64,000 nucleotides of DNA from Luteolibacter sp. Y139 (GCF_038066715.1 NZ_JBBUKT010000001.1:62001-126000); one strand, 5' to 3'. Positions 16,491 through 26,123 are shown, numbered from the stretch's first letter. The notes: generated from the sequence alone by a model not told the origin. Numbers and translations are program-made.

Positions 16491-16681
16491 GATTCAGGCT
16501 TTCAGACGCACGACTTTCGGTCAAGAGGCCGGGACGTGGCGTCCTAACAGGCAGCCAGCCGCTTGCTCGTTTACACACGGCTCTCCGAGCCCTCCGGATT
16601 ATGGGGGTCCGCTTTTCACTTCGGGTTCCGTTCGGCGAAGCGAGCCACTCCTGAGTTTTTCAGGCAGCCTTTCAAGCATTC

Positions 16682-18115
16682 CTAGGAAACCGCTCCCAGT
16701 CCCGGCCCGGTGAGCTGCGCCGTCGCCAGCTTGCCATCCCGCGTATCGAAGAGCCCCGGGAACCGCTCCGTCCACCCCGCATTCGCCGCCGGCACATACT
16801 GCCTGGCATTCGACTCGATCGTCGAAAGCCCCGCGAAATGGGAAGCAATCCCCGCCGAGTGCACCAGCGAAGCCCCCGGACACGTCAGATCCTGCACACA
16901 GAGAAACATCTCATACTTGCGACCCGCCGCCGCCATCAGCACCGCATGGGACTGCCCCTTGCACGCCTTCAGACAGGCACCGGTGTAGCCCATCTCGCGC
17001 GCCAGCAACAATGCCTCCAAATCCGTAAGCGATTCATCGATCACCACCGGCCGCAACTTCGCCGCCTTGTGCATGTGGTTCCCCGAGTCAGCCTTCAAGT
17101 CGCGGCGCGTCGGCTGTTCTAGATAAAGGATGCTCTCGAATCCCTTCGGCGCGCGCTCCTTCACCTTCGCCAGAAACTCGAGCACATAGTCCACATTCGC
17201 ACAGGCCTCGTTGAAATCACAGCAATACGCCCACTCGACATCAGGCCGCGTCTCCCGGGCCACCCGATCAATCGACACCGTCCGCTCGATGTCCCACTCC
17301 AGGTTGCCGCCCTGCAGCTTGATCTTGATCCGCTGCAGGCCATCCCGGCGGATCCACTCCGCGAGCGTCTCCGGCATGCCATCATTCACCCGCTCCTTCA
17401 GTTCCGACTCCACCACCGCATCCAGCCCGCCGACCGAGTGGAACAGCCACACCCAGTCGCGCGGCTTCTCGGTCACATGAGCCTGCAGCGAGTCGCCCTT
17501 GAAATCTGCACCGAGGTACCGCGACAGGTCATGCCCGATCAGTTCCGGCGTGTAAGTCTTGTAGCAATTCAGCCCCAGCGATTTCCCGAAGGCGTCATGC
17601 AGCGCCGCATCAAAGGCACTCGCCACCACCTGCGTGCACAGCTTCGGAATTGGCGTCTCCAGCTTCAGCTCCTGCGAAACATCGGCCGCCGCCTTCAAAT
17701 ACTCCGGCTCCAACTGATGGTTGATCTCGATCGGATGCGCGGATTCGGTGAACGCCCGCGTGATCGCCGCGATCTTCGGCACCAGCGCCTTCATCGCCTG
17801 AAGTGTTTCATCATAGGGAATCGTCTTCGAGGGAAACGACCAAACATTGCCCATCGGCATCGACCCGAAGCCCTTGGTCACCTTGCCCGAGGGCGAAACA
17901 ACTTCCACCGTCACATTCAGCAAGGTCACCCGGTCCACCGCAGTGCCACCGAACTTGTAAGGCATGCGGTATTTGAATTCCTCAAAGGCAAACTCCACCT
18001 GCCCCACCCGGACACCCACCGGCAGCTTGACCACGATGCCCGGCACCTGCGCCGACGCGATCCCTGTCGCACAGAGGGCCGACGACTTCAGAAAGGTACG
18101 ACGAGAGGAGACCAT
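16682..18115 (-). CDS. Tat-exported enolase-superfamily protein (mandelate racemase/muconate-lactonising type)
   Basis: Protein of 477 residues. A twin-arginine signal [13 protein letters not shown] opens it. The C-terminal half is an enolase-type barrel: [12 protein letters not shown] (candidate KxK base), [10 protein letters not shown] and [10 protein letters not shown] (metal-ligand Asp and Glu), [10 protein letters not shown] (third ligand region), and [11 protein letters not shown] (opposite-face Lys). These are acid/sugar-acid racemases, dehydratases or cycloisomerases. Such barrels are usually cytoplasmic, so a Tat-exported form suggests a periplasmic role, perhaps on plant or algal sugar acids. 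The substrate cannot be predicted. It starts 50 bases after the ketosynthase-like gene, and may form a transcript with it. Confidence 0.75.
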   Translation of the reverse strand: MVSSRRTFLKSSALCATGIASAQVPGIVVKLPVGVRVGQVEFAFEEFKYRMPYKFGGTAVDRVTLLNVTVEVVSPSGKVTKGFGSMPMGNVWSFPSKTIPYDETLQAMKALVPKIAAITRAFTESAHPIEINHQLEPEYLKAAADVSQELKLETPIPKLCTQVVASAFDAALHDAFGKSLGLNCYKTYTPELIGHDLSRYLGADFKGDSLQAHVTEKPRDWVWLFHSVGGLDAVVESELKERVNDGMPETLAEWIRRDGLQRIKIKLQGGNLEWDIERTVSIDRVARETRPDVEWAYCCDFNEACANVDYVLEFLAKVKERAPKGFESILYLEQPTRRDLKADSGNHMHKAAKLRPVVIDESLTDLEALLLAREMGYTGACLKACKGQSHAVLMAAAGRKYEMFLCVQDLTCPGASLVHSAGIASHFAGLSTIESNARQYVPAANAGWTERFPGLFDTRDGKLATAQLTGPGLGAVS

Positions 18116-18164
18116 GCTCCTTTCTCAACCGCTAACTACCCGGACGGCGAGCGCATTCCACGCC

Positions 18165-19181
18165 TCAACGCCCCAATCGACACGCTGCCGCCTGCTCATT
18201 GCCGCCCAAGGTGACTACCAGCGCCTCGTTCGCGTCACCGCGGCGAAGCCTCTCCACCGCAGCCACCAGCTGATGTCCCGCCGAAGCCCCGAAGCAATCG
18301 CCAAGCACCGGCTTCACCGAAAATCGCGGACCAGCCCACGCCCTGAATGCCTCATTCTCCGGCGCGTCGAAACTCGCTACGCCACTGCGGCTATCTGCCA
18401 ACAAGGTGCGACCGTCATCACTCGCTTCAGCCGCGAAGGCGGCTTCCTTCAACGCCGCCACACGGTCCACGCCGCCGCCTAACAAAACCGGATCCGGAAT
18501 CGAAAGCAGCTGCGGACCTTCGCCTCCCATTTCCAAATACAGCGCGGCTGCACCTTCGGACGGAATCGCATTGCCCGAGTAAAGACGCAGGCCTTCCGAA
18601 CTCAGCCAATCGATCTCCTCAGGGGCAACGACCAGCACCCCATCGCAATCCCCACGCAGCAACCACTCCGTCGCGATCTCCAGCGCCGTATAAACCTCCG
18701 CACCATCACCGAGGATCGTGTCGTTCGGCGAGGTCGAATTGAAGAGCGCCGAAAGGTGACTGGAGGGCGCGTTGAAAACCGTCTCCGGGAAAAGGATCGG
18801 ACTCGCCACCGAAGGATCCGCCAGCACCTCGCCGAAGAAGCGGTTCGAGTAATTCACGCAGCCATTGAACAGCGCACAAACCACTCCCAGCCGGATCTCA
18901 CCCGAAGCCGCCTTTGCCACACGCTCCGCACCCAGCGCCTCCATTGCCGCCGCAGCCGCGAATTTCGAAACCGGACTCACCCGCCGCAACCGCGGACTCT
19001 TCGGCAAGGTCGACGGCGCCGCCGGCACCCGCAGCACAGGCGTGCTCACCGGCTCGCCCTGCTTCCGCTCGCGAACCAGCTCGGAAAGCTCCGGCCGTGC
19101 ACCAGAATCCAGCGCCTCCATCATCGCAGGCACGCCCCAACCCGCCGAACTCACAGCGCCAGTGCCGGTGATGCGAATCAC
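18165..19181 (-). CDS. ketosynthase-like protein without the active-site Cys (chain-length-factor-like)
   Basis: Protein of 338 residues with a thiolase-fold KS pattern (MIRITGTGAVSSAGWG; FGASAGHQLVAAVERL; VVTLGGNEQAA). At the nucleophilic elbow, where the partner gene reads NACASG, this one reads NAPSSH, so the Cys is lost. KS-like subunits lacking Cys act as chain-length factors for a catalytic partner (as in type II polyketide and aryl-polyene systems). It overlaps the upstream ketosynthase gene by ATGA, which fits a heterodimer. The protein is shorter than a full KS (~410). No product can be named from the sequence. Confidence 0.72.
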   Translation of the reverse strand: MIRITGTGAVSSAGWGVPAMMEALDSGARPELSELVRERKQGEPVSTPVLRVPAAPSTLPKSPRLRRVSPVSKFAAAAAMEALGAERVAKAASGEIRLGVVCALFNGCVNYSNRFFGEVLADPSVASPILFPETVFNAPSSHLSALFNSTSPNDTILGDGAEVYTALEIATEWLLRGDCDGVLVVAPEEIDWLSSEGLRLYSGNAIPSEGAAALYLEMGGEGPQLLSIPDPVLLGGGVDRVAALKEAAFAAEASDDGRTLLADSRSGVASFDAPENEAFRAWAGPRFSVKPVLGDCFGASAGHQLVAAVERLRRGDANEALVVTLGGNEQAAACRLGR

Positions 19182-20419
19182 GACAGCACCTCCTTTTGGA
19201 AGATCAGCGTGGCATTCGCACCGCCGAAGCCGAAGGAATTCGTGAGCACGGTATTCACCACCGCCTCCCGCGGTTGTTGAACAAGGTCGAATTCCACCAC
19301 CGGATCAATCTCGCGGACATTCAAGCTGGCAGGCAAAAACTGGTCACGCAGCGCAAGCAGGCAAATCACCGACTCCACCGAACCAGCACCGCCTAACAAG
19401 TGACCGATCGCCGACTTGGTCGACGAGACCTTGATCTTGGAAACCGCATCCCCCGCCCAGCGCGAGATCGCACGCGCCTCAGCCACATCATTGAGCGGCG
19501 TGCCGGTGCCGTGGGAATTGATGTAATCAATCTGCTCCGGCTCCAGCCCCGCGGCACGCGTCGCCTTCTCCATCGTCGTCAGCGCCGCATCGCCTTCAGG
19601 ATGCGGCTGCGTGAGATGGTGAATGTCGGTCGCCGCGGCATACGAAAGCACCCGTGCAAAAATGTTAGCCCGCCGTGCCTTCGCCGCTTCCAGCGACTCG
19701 ACCACGACGAAGCCCGCGCCTTCACCAAGCGCCAAACCATCTCGCGCCGCATCAAAAGGCCGCGGGATACCACTCGGCGAAAGCGCCTGCAGCGAATCGA
19801 AACCCGCGAAAACCAGCTGGCACAGCGCATCATACCCACCCGCCAGCACCCGCTCCGCCTTGCCCTCGGAAACCATCTGAAACGCATGCCCGATCGCATT
19901 CGCCCCCGATGCACACGCATTCGAGACAATGCGCAGCGGCCCGCGAACTCCGAGCGCGCGCATCATCTCCATCATCTGGAACTGCGGCTGATAGGTCTCC
20001 ACCCGCGTGAGCTGCCCCCGCTTCGATTTCCCCTCGATCGCCTGAAGATAGTACCGCTCGCCCACCGGCATCGCCGCAGCGGACGTGCCGATCACCACCG
20101 GCATCTCGCCGCCCGACAAACCGGCCGCATCCAATGCCTCACGAGCCGCAAGCCAAGCCATCCGGCTCCCGCGATCCATCCGCTGCCACGCCTTCCGCGA
20201 AACACCGGGCGCACTGTTAGGCAGGTCGACCTGCCCGGCCGTGCCCACCCGTTGCCGCGAGACATCAAACAGATCCACCGGGCGGAATGCAGTCCGCCCC
20301 GCGCGAAAGCCTGCCGAGTTCTCCGCCAGATCCGCGCCCATCGGCGTCAAGATCCCGGCACCGGTGATGGCGACGGGACGCAGTGCGGAAACTGGGGGTT
20401 GATCGGCTCGGAATGCCAC
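19178..20419 (-). CDS. beta-ketoacyl-ACP synthase (FabF/ApeO-like)
   Basis: Protein of 413 residues with a complete Cys-His-His triad: NACASGANAIG (Cys ~170), INSHGTGTPLND (His ~310), and KSAIGHLLGGAG (His ~345), plus NSFGFGGANA near the end. It condenses malonyl-ACP onto an acyl-ACP. Best start is the GTG at 20419, which gives ~14 residues before RPVAITGAG. A Cys-less partner follows with an ATGA overlap; such KS/CLF pairs are typical of polyene and polyketide pathways rather than housekeeping FabF. A hairpin (20419-20448) lies right at its start codon. Confidence 0.88.
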   Translation of the reverse strand: MAFRADQPPVSALRPVAITGAGILTPMGADLAENSAGFRAGRTAFRPVDLFDVSRQRVGTAGQVDLPNSAPGVSRKAWQRMDRGSRMAWLAAREALDAAGLSGGEMPVVIGTSAAAMPVGERYYLQAIEGKSKRGQLTRVETYQPQFQMMEMMRALGVRGPLRIVSNACASGANAIGHAFQMVSEGKAERVLAGGYDALCQLVFAGFDSLQALSPSGIPRPFDAARDGLALGEGAGFVVVESLEAAKARRANIFARVLSYAAATDIHHLTQPHPEGDAALTTMEKATRAAGLEPEQIDYINSHGTGTPLNDVAEARAISRWAGDAVSKIKVSSTKSAIGHLLGGAGSVESVICLLALRDQFLPASLNVREIDPVVEFDLVQQPREAVVNTVLTNSFGFGGANATLIFQKEVLS

Positions 20420-20448
20420 CGGCGGCAGCTAGGCAAGAGCGCCGCCGG
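20419..20448 (-). other. inverted repeat at the ketosynthase start codon
   Basis: CCGGCGGC / GCCGCCGG, 8 perfect pairs around a 14-base loop. On the minus strand the 3' arm runs into the GTG start of the ketosynthase gene. It may sequester the start or be part of the boundary after the RND gene; there is no U-tract, so it is not a standard terminator. Confidence 0.4.
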
Positions 20449-20472
20449 TTGTCAAACCCCGCGGGCCCTTCC

Positions 20473-23400
20473 TTAGCCCGCGCTCGGTGCCAGCTCTCCG
20501 GAAACTTCTTCCTCATCAATCTCCTCGTGAGCCTGATGTTTCCCCGCAATAATCGAGTAGAAAGCCGGCACCACGAACAGCGTGAAAAGGGTCCCCACGA
20601 TCATCCCGGTCACCAGCACGATCCCGATGCTGTTCCGCGATTCCGCACCCGCACCGGTCACGAAGATCAGCGGAGCATGCCCGAAGACCGTCGCCGCCGT
20701 CGTCATCAGAACCGGCCGCAAACGGGTCTGCGCAGCCTCCTTCAGCGCCGCGACCTTCTCCAATCCCTTCGCCTGAAGCTCATTCGCGAACTCCACGATC
20801 AAGATCCCGTTCTTCGCAATCAGACCCACCAGGGTGATGAGACCCACCTGCGAGTAGATGTTGATCGTCGTGAAGCCCATGAACGTGAACGCCAGCGCTC
20901 CGGAAATCGCGAGCGGCACCGAACCGAGCAGGATGATCAACGGATCACGGAAGCTGTGGAATTGCGCCGCCAGCACCAGATAGATCAGCACCACCGCAAA
21001 GCCGAGCGTCACCACCAGCGCCGACCCTTCCTTTCGGATCTGCCGGGACTCGCCGCCGTAATCCAGCGTGACACCCGGAGCGATCGCCTTCCGCGCCGCG
21101 CCCTCAAGCACACTAAGACCGGCCTCCTTGGTGATCCCGGGCTTCACACCGCCGAAGATCTTCACCGCATTCCGCTGCTGGAAGCGGTTCAAGGTTCGCG
21201 GCGAAGTAGTGGCCTCGACACTCGTGAAAGTCGAAACCGGAACCAGCCCGCCATCCGGAGTCTTGATCTTGAGATCAAGCAACGGACCCACCGCCGCACG
21301 GTCGCTGTCACCGAGCTGAGGGATCACCTTGTAGCTGCGGTCGAAGTAGTTGAAGCGATTCACATAGGCACCGCCAAGCAAGGTGCCCAGTTCCTGCCCC
21401 ACACCGGCAAGGTCGAGCCCAAGGTCAGCCAGGCGCTCGCGATCAATCATCACTTTCGCCTCGGGCCGATCGATCTTCAGGTCGGTATCGACGTAGAGGA
21501 ATTTCCCGCTCTGGAAACCAGCCCCTATGATCTGCTGGGCGACCGGAAGCAACTCCTGAACAGGTCCATCCGTCTGAAGAACCATCTCCACATCATACTG
21601 CCCCGGTGTCGGCAGCGAGGGATCCAAACGCGGGAACACCCGCAATCCAGGCACCTGCGAAACCGCACCAAAGACCTGCCCGTAGATTTCTTCCGAAGTC
21701 CGGTCACGCTCGTCCCACGGCTTCATCGCCATCCCGCCAAATCCACCCCAACCCGCCGTGAGCGACCACATGAAGCGGGTCTCCGGGAACGCGGTGATCT
21801 TCTTCACAAGCTCCTGCGAATCACGATTCGCAGCCTCGATGGTCGAGTCCGGCGACGTGTCCAGGAAAAGGCTGATGTGGCTCTGGTCTTCCACCGGAGC
21901 CAATTCGCTCTCCGACATCTTGTAGAACGGCCACGCCGCAAGCATGATGACGACAGCCAGGCCAAGGATCACCCAGCGAATGCTCAAAGCGCCATCCAGC
22001 GCCACCGAGTAGGCCGCCTTCACGCGATCGAAGGCACGATTGACCAGACGCGTGAGGAATCCTTCCTGCCCCGTCTTGTGAATGAAGCGCGAGCTCATCA
22101 CCGGCGAAAGCGTCAGCGCCACGAAACCCGAAACGATCACCGCCGCCGCCAGCGTGATGGCAAATTCAAGGAACAGCGACCCGGTAAGCCCGCCCTGGAA
22201 ACCGATGGGAGCATAGACCGTCGCCAGCGTGATCGTCATCGCGATGATCGGCCCCTTGAGCTCCCGCGCTCCCAGTAAGGCTGCCTGAATGCGCGATTTC
22301 CCTTCCCGCACGTGGCGCTCGATGTTTTCCACCACCACAATCGCGTCGTCCACCACCAGACCGACGGAAAGCACCACCGCGAGAATGGTCAGCAGGTTCA
22401 GGCTGAAACCACAGGCCAGCATGATCGCCGCCGTGCCGATCAATGAAATCGGCATGGCAATCAAGGGCACCAGCGCGGTGCGGATAGAACCCATGAAAAC
22501 GAACACCGCGAGACCCACGATCAGGATCGTCTCGCCCAGCGTCTTGCTGATCTCCTTCAGCGCCTCGCGCATGAACATCGTCCCGTCATAGGCGAGGTTC
22601 ATTTCGATGTCCTCCGGCAGCGTCGGACGGATAACGTTCATTTCCTCTTCAAGCGCTTTGGCGACATCGATCTCGTTCGATCCCACCAATGGCCAAATCC
22701 CCAGATACACACCCTCCTTTTCACTGTGCTTCGCGATCAGGTCGGGCTCTTCCGAACCGAGCTCCACCTTCGCGACATCCGTCAGGCGAACGATCGCGCC
22801 GTCGCGCTCGACCACGATCAGCTTCTCGAAATCATCCGTGGACCGCAGGTCCGTATTCGCGAGCAGGTTGACCTCCACGAGGTTGCCCTTGGTCCGTCCC
22901 ACCGCAGCCAAATAGTTGTTCCGCCGCAGCGCGGAGTGAACATCGCCCGGCGTCAGATTCAGCGCGGCCAAACGGTCGGGATCGATCCAGATCCGCATCG
23001 CGATTTGCCGTCCACCTTCGATCGTCACCCGCTGGATCCCCGGCAGCGTCGCAAACTGCGGCTGAAGCGAGCGCGACAACCAGTCGGTCACCGCTGAGAC
23101 ACTCCGCTTATTGGACGTGAAGCTCAGATAAAAGGTCGCGTAGGGCCGGTCCGCGCGCTGGATCTCCACCATCGGCGGCTCCGCATCCGGCGGCAGCTCC
23201 GCACGGACCTGCTGGAGCCGGGCGCTGATCTCGGCCAGCGCCGCGGTGGTGTTGTGGTTCAGCTTGAGATGCACGGTCACCGTGCTGACGCCGGCACGAC
23301 TGCTGGACTCCACATGATCGACACCGCCGATCTGCGACGCGACACGCTCGATCGGCGTCGTCAGGAAGCCGCGGACCGTCTCGGCACTCGCCCCGTAGTA

Positions 23401-23556
23401 AAGCGTGGTGATGAGCACCGACGAGCTTTCCAGCTTCGGGAACTGCTGCACCGGCAGCGAGCCGATCGCACGCCAACCCACGAGAACGATCACGAGGTTG
23501 ACCACGATGGCGAGCACCGGGTGTTTGATGAAAATATCGGTGAAGGAGCGACGCAT
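20473..23556 (-). CDS. RND-family efflux transporter, inner membrane pump
   Basis: Protein of 1027 residues, the size of AcrB-like pumps. The N-terminal helix is HPVLAIVVNLVIVLVGW, and a large periplasmic loop follows. Transmembrane segment 4 holds GLVVDDAIVVVENI with the paired Asp of the proton relay; a second set of helices follows (e.g. GLITLVGLIAKNGILIVEFANEL). This is the HAE-1-like class that pairs with an adaptor and an outer-membrane channel. Cargo is unknown. It lies 21 bases after the adaptor gene and is the last gene of the tetR-adaptor-pump operon. No outer-membrane TolC is encoded here. Confidence 0.93.
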   Translation of the reverse strand: MRRSFTDIFIKHPVLAIVVNLVIVLVGWRAIGSLPVQQFPKLESSSVLITTLYYGASAETVRGFLTTPIERVASQIGGVDHVESSSRAGVSTVTVHLKLNHNTTAALAEISARLQQVRAELPPDAEPPMVEIQRADRPYATFYLSFTSNKRSVSAVTDWLSRSLQPQFATLPGIQRVTIEGGRQIAMRIWIDPDRLAALNLTPGDVHSALRRNNYLAAVGRTKGNLVEVNLLANTDLRSTDDFEKLIVVERDGAIVRLTDVAKVELGSEEPDLIAKHSEKEGVYLGIWPLVGSNEIDVAKALEEEMNVIRPTLPEDIEMNLAYDGTMFMREALKEISKTLGETILIVGLAVFVFMGSIRTALVPLIAMPISLIGTAAIMLACGFSLNLLTILAVVLSVGLVVDDAIVVVENIERHVREGKSRIQAALLGARELKGPIIAMTITLATVYAPIGFQGGLTGSLFLEFAITLAAAVIVSGFVALTLSPVMSSRFIHKTGQEGFLTRLVNRAFDRVKAAYSVALDGALSIRWVILGLAVVIMLAAWPFYKMSESELAPVEDQSHISLFLDTSPDSTIEAANRDSQELVKKITAFPETRFMWSLTAGWGGFGGMAMKPWDERDRTSEEIYGQVFGAVSQVPGLRVFPRLDPSLPTPGQYDVEMVLQTDGPVQELLPVAQQIIGAGFQSGKFLYVDTDLKIDRPEAKVMIDRERLADLGLDLAGVGQELGTLLGGAYVNRFNYFDRSYKVIPQLGDSDRAAVGPLLDLKIKTPDGGLVPVSTFTSVEATTSPRTLNRFQQRNAVKIFGGVKPGITKEAGLSVLEGAARKAIAPGVTLDYGGESRQIRKEGSALVVTLGFAVVLIYLVLAAQFHSFRDPLIILLGSVPLAISGALAFTFMGFTTINIYSQVGLITLVGLIAKNGILIVEFANELQAKGLEKVAALKEAAQTRLRPVLMTTAATVFGHAPLIFVTGAGAESRNSIGIVLVTGMIVGTLFTLFVVPAFYSIIAGKHQAHEEIDEEEVSGELAPSAG

Positions 23557-23577
23557 GGCCCGGGTGGGGAAAGAGCT

Positions 23578-24681
23578 TTAGTGAGCCTGTGGCGGGGCTT
23601 GGCCGGCATCGGCGACGAGCACGCCATCGCGAAGCTTGAAGGAGCCGGAAGCGGCAACGGGCTCGCCCGCGGTTAGACCGCTCTCGACAATGACTTCGTC
23701 ACCCAGCACCGCACCGCCTTTCACCATCCGTATGGCGGCGCGCGGCTTGCCGTCTTTGCCTGGAACCACCACAAAAACATGATCACCTTCAGGCCCGCGG
23801 CGCATCGCACTCACGGGGATGGCGACCACCTTGCGCGGCCCACCCACGGGCACGTTCACCTGCACCGAAGCGCCAGGCGACGGCAGCAGCTTGGCGTCCG
23901 CAACCTTCGCGCGGATGTTCGCATTGCGGGTGGCGCGATCGATTCGGGAATCGAGAGCGATGATGGTGGCACTCACCGGCGTATCCTTGTTTGCACCAAT
24001 GACCTCGACCGTGTCGCCTTCGTGTAAAACCTCAGCCACGCTTTGAGTGACGGTGAAATCGACATGCGCGGCCTCGTCCACGCCCTGTAGCGTCGTAAGC
24101 ACCGTGCCCTCCTCCAGGTATTGGCCTGGGTGCAGATCCGACAAGCCGATGCGGACCCGGAAGGGCGCGTGGATCACCTTGCGAGCAATCATCGCCTTCG
24201 TTCGCTCCATCTGGGCCAATATCACATCGTGCTCGGCCTTGGCTTGATCCAGATCCTTCTTCGAGCTCGCGCTGCTGGAAGCCAGCGATTCCACACGGTG
24301 CAGCGTGGCATCAGCCAGCGCCGCCTGAGCCTCCTGCGCTTTCAATTCGGCCTCCTCCACCGAGACATCCATCGCGACCAGCTCGGCTCCCGCATCGACC
24401 ACCTTGCCGGGTGTCAGGTCGACGCGTGCCACGGTCCCGGCGAGCTCGTTCTTCAAGGTCACCGACCGCAGCGCGAGCACGGTGCCGACAGCCGTGGTCG
24501 TCCGGCGATGCTCAATCTCCCGAGCTGGCTTAACAATCACCGCCTCCATCGGCTCCGGCATCATTGCCGCCTCGTCAGCCGCTTTCTTCTGGTCCGCTTT
24601 TTTCCAAGCAGCCAAGCCGATGCCCGTCCCCGCCACGATGGCGATGAGCACCAGCGATCCAATCCATTGCGATGCCTTCAT
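23578..24681 (-). CDS. RND efflux adaptor (periplasmic membrane-fusion protein)
   Basis: Protein of 367 residues. N-terminal anchor WIGSLVLIAIVAGTGIGLA. The lipoyl-like halves lie on either side of a helical hairpin: GTVARVDLTPGKVVDAGA, then LKAQEAQAALADATLHRVE and AKAEHDVILAQMERTKAMI, then LSDLHPGQYLEEGT. A beta-barrel and membrane-proximal part follow. These are HlyD/AcrA-family features; the protein joins the inner pump to an outer channel. ATGA overlap with tetR upstream and 21 bases to the pump downstream show one operon. Confidence 0.9.
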   Translation of the reverse strand: MKASQWIGSLVLIAIVAGTGIGLAAWKKADQKKAADEAAMMPEPMEAVIVKPAREIEHRRTTTAVGTVLALRSVTLKNELAGTVARVDLTPGKVVDAGAELVAMDVSVEEAELKAQEAQAALADATLHRVESLASSSASSKKDLDQAKAEHDVILAQMERTKAMIARKVIHAPFRVRIGLSDLHPGQYLEEGTVLTTLQGVDEAAHVDFTVTQSVAEVLHEGDTVEVIGANKDTPVSATIIALDSRIDRATRNANIRAKVADAKLLPSPGASVQVNVPVGGPRKVVAIPVSAMRRGPEGDHVFVVVPGKDGKPRAAIRMVKGGAVLGDEVIVESGLTAGEPVAASGSFKLRDGVLVADAGQAPPQAH

Positions 24682-25289
24682 GGTTCCTGATGAGTCGTCG
24701 TTTCAGATCCTGTTTTCTTGGAAGATTCGATGGACTGGGCGAGCGCCCGCTCCAGCACCCCTCGCATCCGGTCGAGGTCCTCCTGGCTCACCGGCCGCAA
24801 CCGCAGCACCCAATAAAGCCATAGTCCGTCGATCGCCGTCGCCAGGGTCTCGGCGACCCCATCCGGCAATCCATCCGCCTGCAAATAACCGTAAAGCTCC
24901 TGATAAGCCTCCTGCATCGGCGCCACCAAACCCGGATTCTGCGCCAACGCGGCAAACACGGAAGAATAGCTGCGCCGAAGCTCCTCCGTCCACGACTGGG
25001 CGTCCGTAAAACACCCTTGTAAAAGCCCCCGCACCATCCGCCCCGGCCCGGGCGAGGCATTCTCGTAGGCCGACGTGAAATGAAGCCGCCATCCATCCGC
25101 CGCCCGCCGGACCATCCCCTCGATCAGCTGGTCCTTGTTCGTGAAATAGTGCAGCAGGCCACCCTTGCTGACCCCGGCTTCGGCCGCCACGGCATCAAAG
25201 GTCAGCCGCGAAACGCCCTCCCGTGCCGCCACCGTTTCCGCCGCGTCGAGCAGTTGGTCCCTGAGGGACGATGAAGTGAGTTTTCCCAT
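24678..25289 (-). CDS. TetR-family transcriptional repressor of the RND operon
   Basis: Protein of 203 residues from the ATG at 25289 (MGKLTSSSLRDQLLDAA). The N-terminal helix-turn-helix is DAVAAEAGVSKGGLLHYFTNKDQLIE (residues ~30-55), the standard TetR pattern; the C-terminal part is a helical ligand-binding domain. Two palindromes of the same sequence lie 17-53 bases upstream and are very likely its operators, so it represses its own operon (tetR, adaptor, pump). The inducer might be the pathway product or a toxic compound exported by the pump. Overlaps the adaptor gene by ATGA. Confidence 0.9.
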   Translation of the reverse strand: MGKLTSSSLRDQLLDAAETVAAREGVSRLTFDAVAAEAGVSKGGLLHYFTNKDQLIEGMVRRAADGWRLHFTSAYENASPGPGRMVRGLLQGCFTDAQSWTEELRRSYSSVFAALAQNPGLVAPMQEAYQELYGYLQADGLPDGVAETLATAIDGLWLYWVLRLRPVSQEDLDRMRGVLERALAQSIESSKKTGSETTTHQEP

Positions 25290-25305
25290 GCCGCGCCGCA
25301 ACCAA

Positions 25306-25342
25306 ACCGTCCAGACGGTCGGAGTCAAACCGTCTGGACGGT
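25306..25342 (-). promoter_or_regulatory. twin palindromic operators of the TetR regulator
   Basis: ACCGTCCAGACGGT (25306-25319) and its exact reverse complement ACCGTCTGGACGGT (25329-25342), with arms ACCGTC/GACGGT and a 23-base centre-to-centre distance. A TTGACT hexamer on the minus strand lies between them and could be a -35 box. The position directly before the tetR start is the usual one for autoregulation. Confidence 0.75.
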
Positions 25343-25580
25343 CGGACTCGATTTTCCCTGTCATGCAAATCATTCCACCCCTTCGACGAACGAGGCGGGC
25401 CAGACGTGACAGAACCGCGTCGATTCTTGCCTGCCGCTGGGTGCGCGGAGCCTCTGGCCCGCAGAATGAGCCCTCAAAATCCGCCGTTTCCCAATGATCC
25501 GCCAAATCAACGAGCCAGGTTTCCCCGATCTCAGGAAATGGTGCTGCCGGGTTCGCTTCCGCGGGCCAAAGACTCCGCTC

Positions 25581-26033
25581 TCAAGCATCTTCCGCCAAGC
25601 GGCGTATCACCTCGTTCCGTTCCTCCAACAGCCGCCGCATGTATCGCTCCAGAAAGAGCACATCCGCCAAACGCCCTAGCACACCAAGCGGTGCAGTGTA
25701 GTCGAAGACATCCGTCATCCGCGTCCCACTCGGAATCTCCTCAAAGTGGTGATCGTGGACAAATCCAGCGAACGCCCCCGAAATCATCGAGTCCCGGAAG
25801 TGGACCGGCTTCGTCATCGCATCGATACGACTGGCGAGCCGCTGCCGCACGCCGAAATGGGTCGCCTCCCACGTCACCGTCTCCCCCGCCTCGATCAGCC
25901 CCGAAGTCCGCCCCGCAACCGCCTTCTCACCGTGCCTCGTCTGGCTCTCCTGATGGACATCGATGCTCCGCGCGAAATCGAACACCCTTTCGATCGGTGC
26001 GGCGATGTCAGTAACGATTTCAATCCGGGGCAC
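25581..26033 (-). CDS. SRPBCC/START-like ligand-binding protein
   Basis: About 150 residues from a GTG at 26033 (VPRIEIVTDIAAPIERVFDFARSID), the typical start of SRPBCC (polyketide cyclase/dehydrase) proteins. Central strands include FRDSMISGAFAGFVHDHHFEEI, and the C-terminal helix is RYMRRLLEERNEVIRRL. Family members bind hydrophobic ligands in a deep pocket; in polyketide loci they act as cyclases or aromatases. The frame stays open to an ATG at 26108, which would add a Cys-rich lead (ELPGEKCQVPCGACLSGCC); this longer form is possible. It is divergent from the degenerate ligase gene. Function is inferred. Confidence 0.65.
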   Translation of the reverse strand: MPRIEIVTDIAAPIERVFDFARSIDVHQESQTRHGEKAVAGRTSGLIEAGETVTWEATHFGVRQRLASRIDAMTKPVHFRDSMISGAFAGFVHDHHFEEIPSGTRMTDVFDYTAPLGVLGRLADVLFLERYMRRLLEERNEVIRRLAEDA

Positions 26034-26123
26034 ACCCGGAGTTTGGAGGCAACAACCGCTCAGGCAAGCCCCACAAGGAACTTGGCACTTTTCACCCGGA
26101 AGCTCCATCCCTAGGCAGACCGA

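Noticed and set aside
16491-16681. Possible gene in the 190-base gap left of the enolase-like gene
   Set aside because: No frame with a plausible start, length or motif; only out-of-frame continuation of the neighbour.
20383-22278. Long open frame (631 codons) opposite the RND pump
   Set aside because: Arg/His-rich antisense translation of a well-supported RND transporter; no domain pattern.
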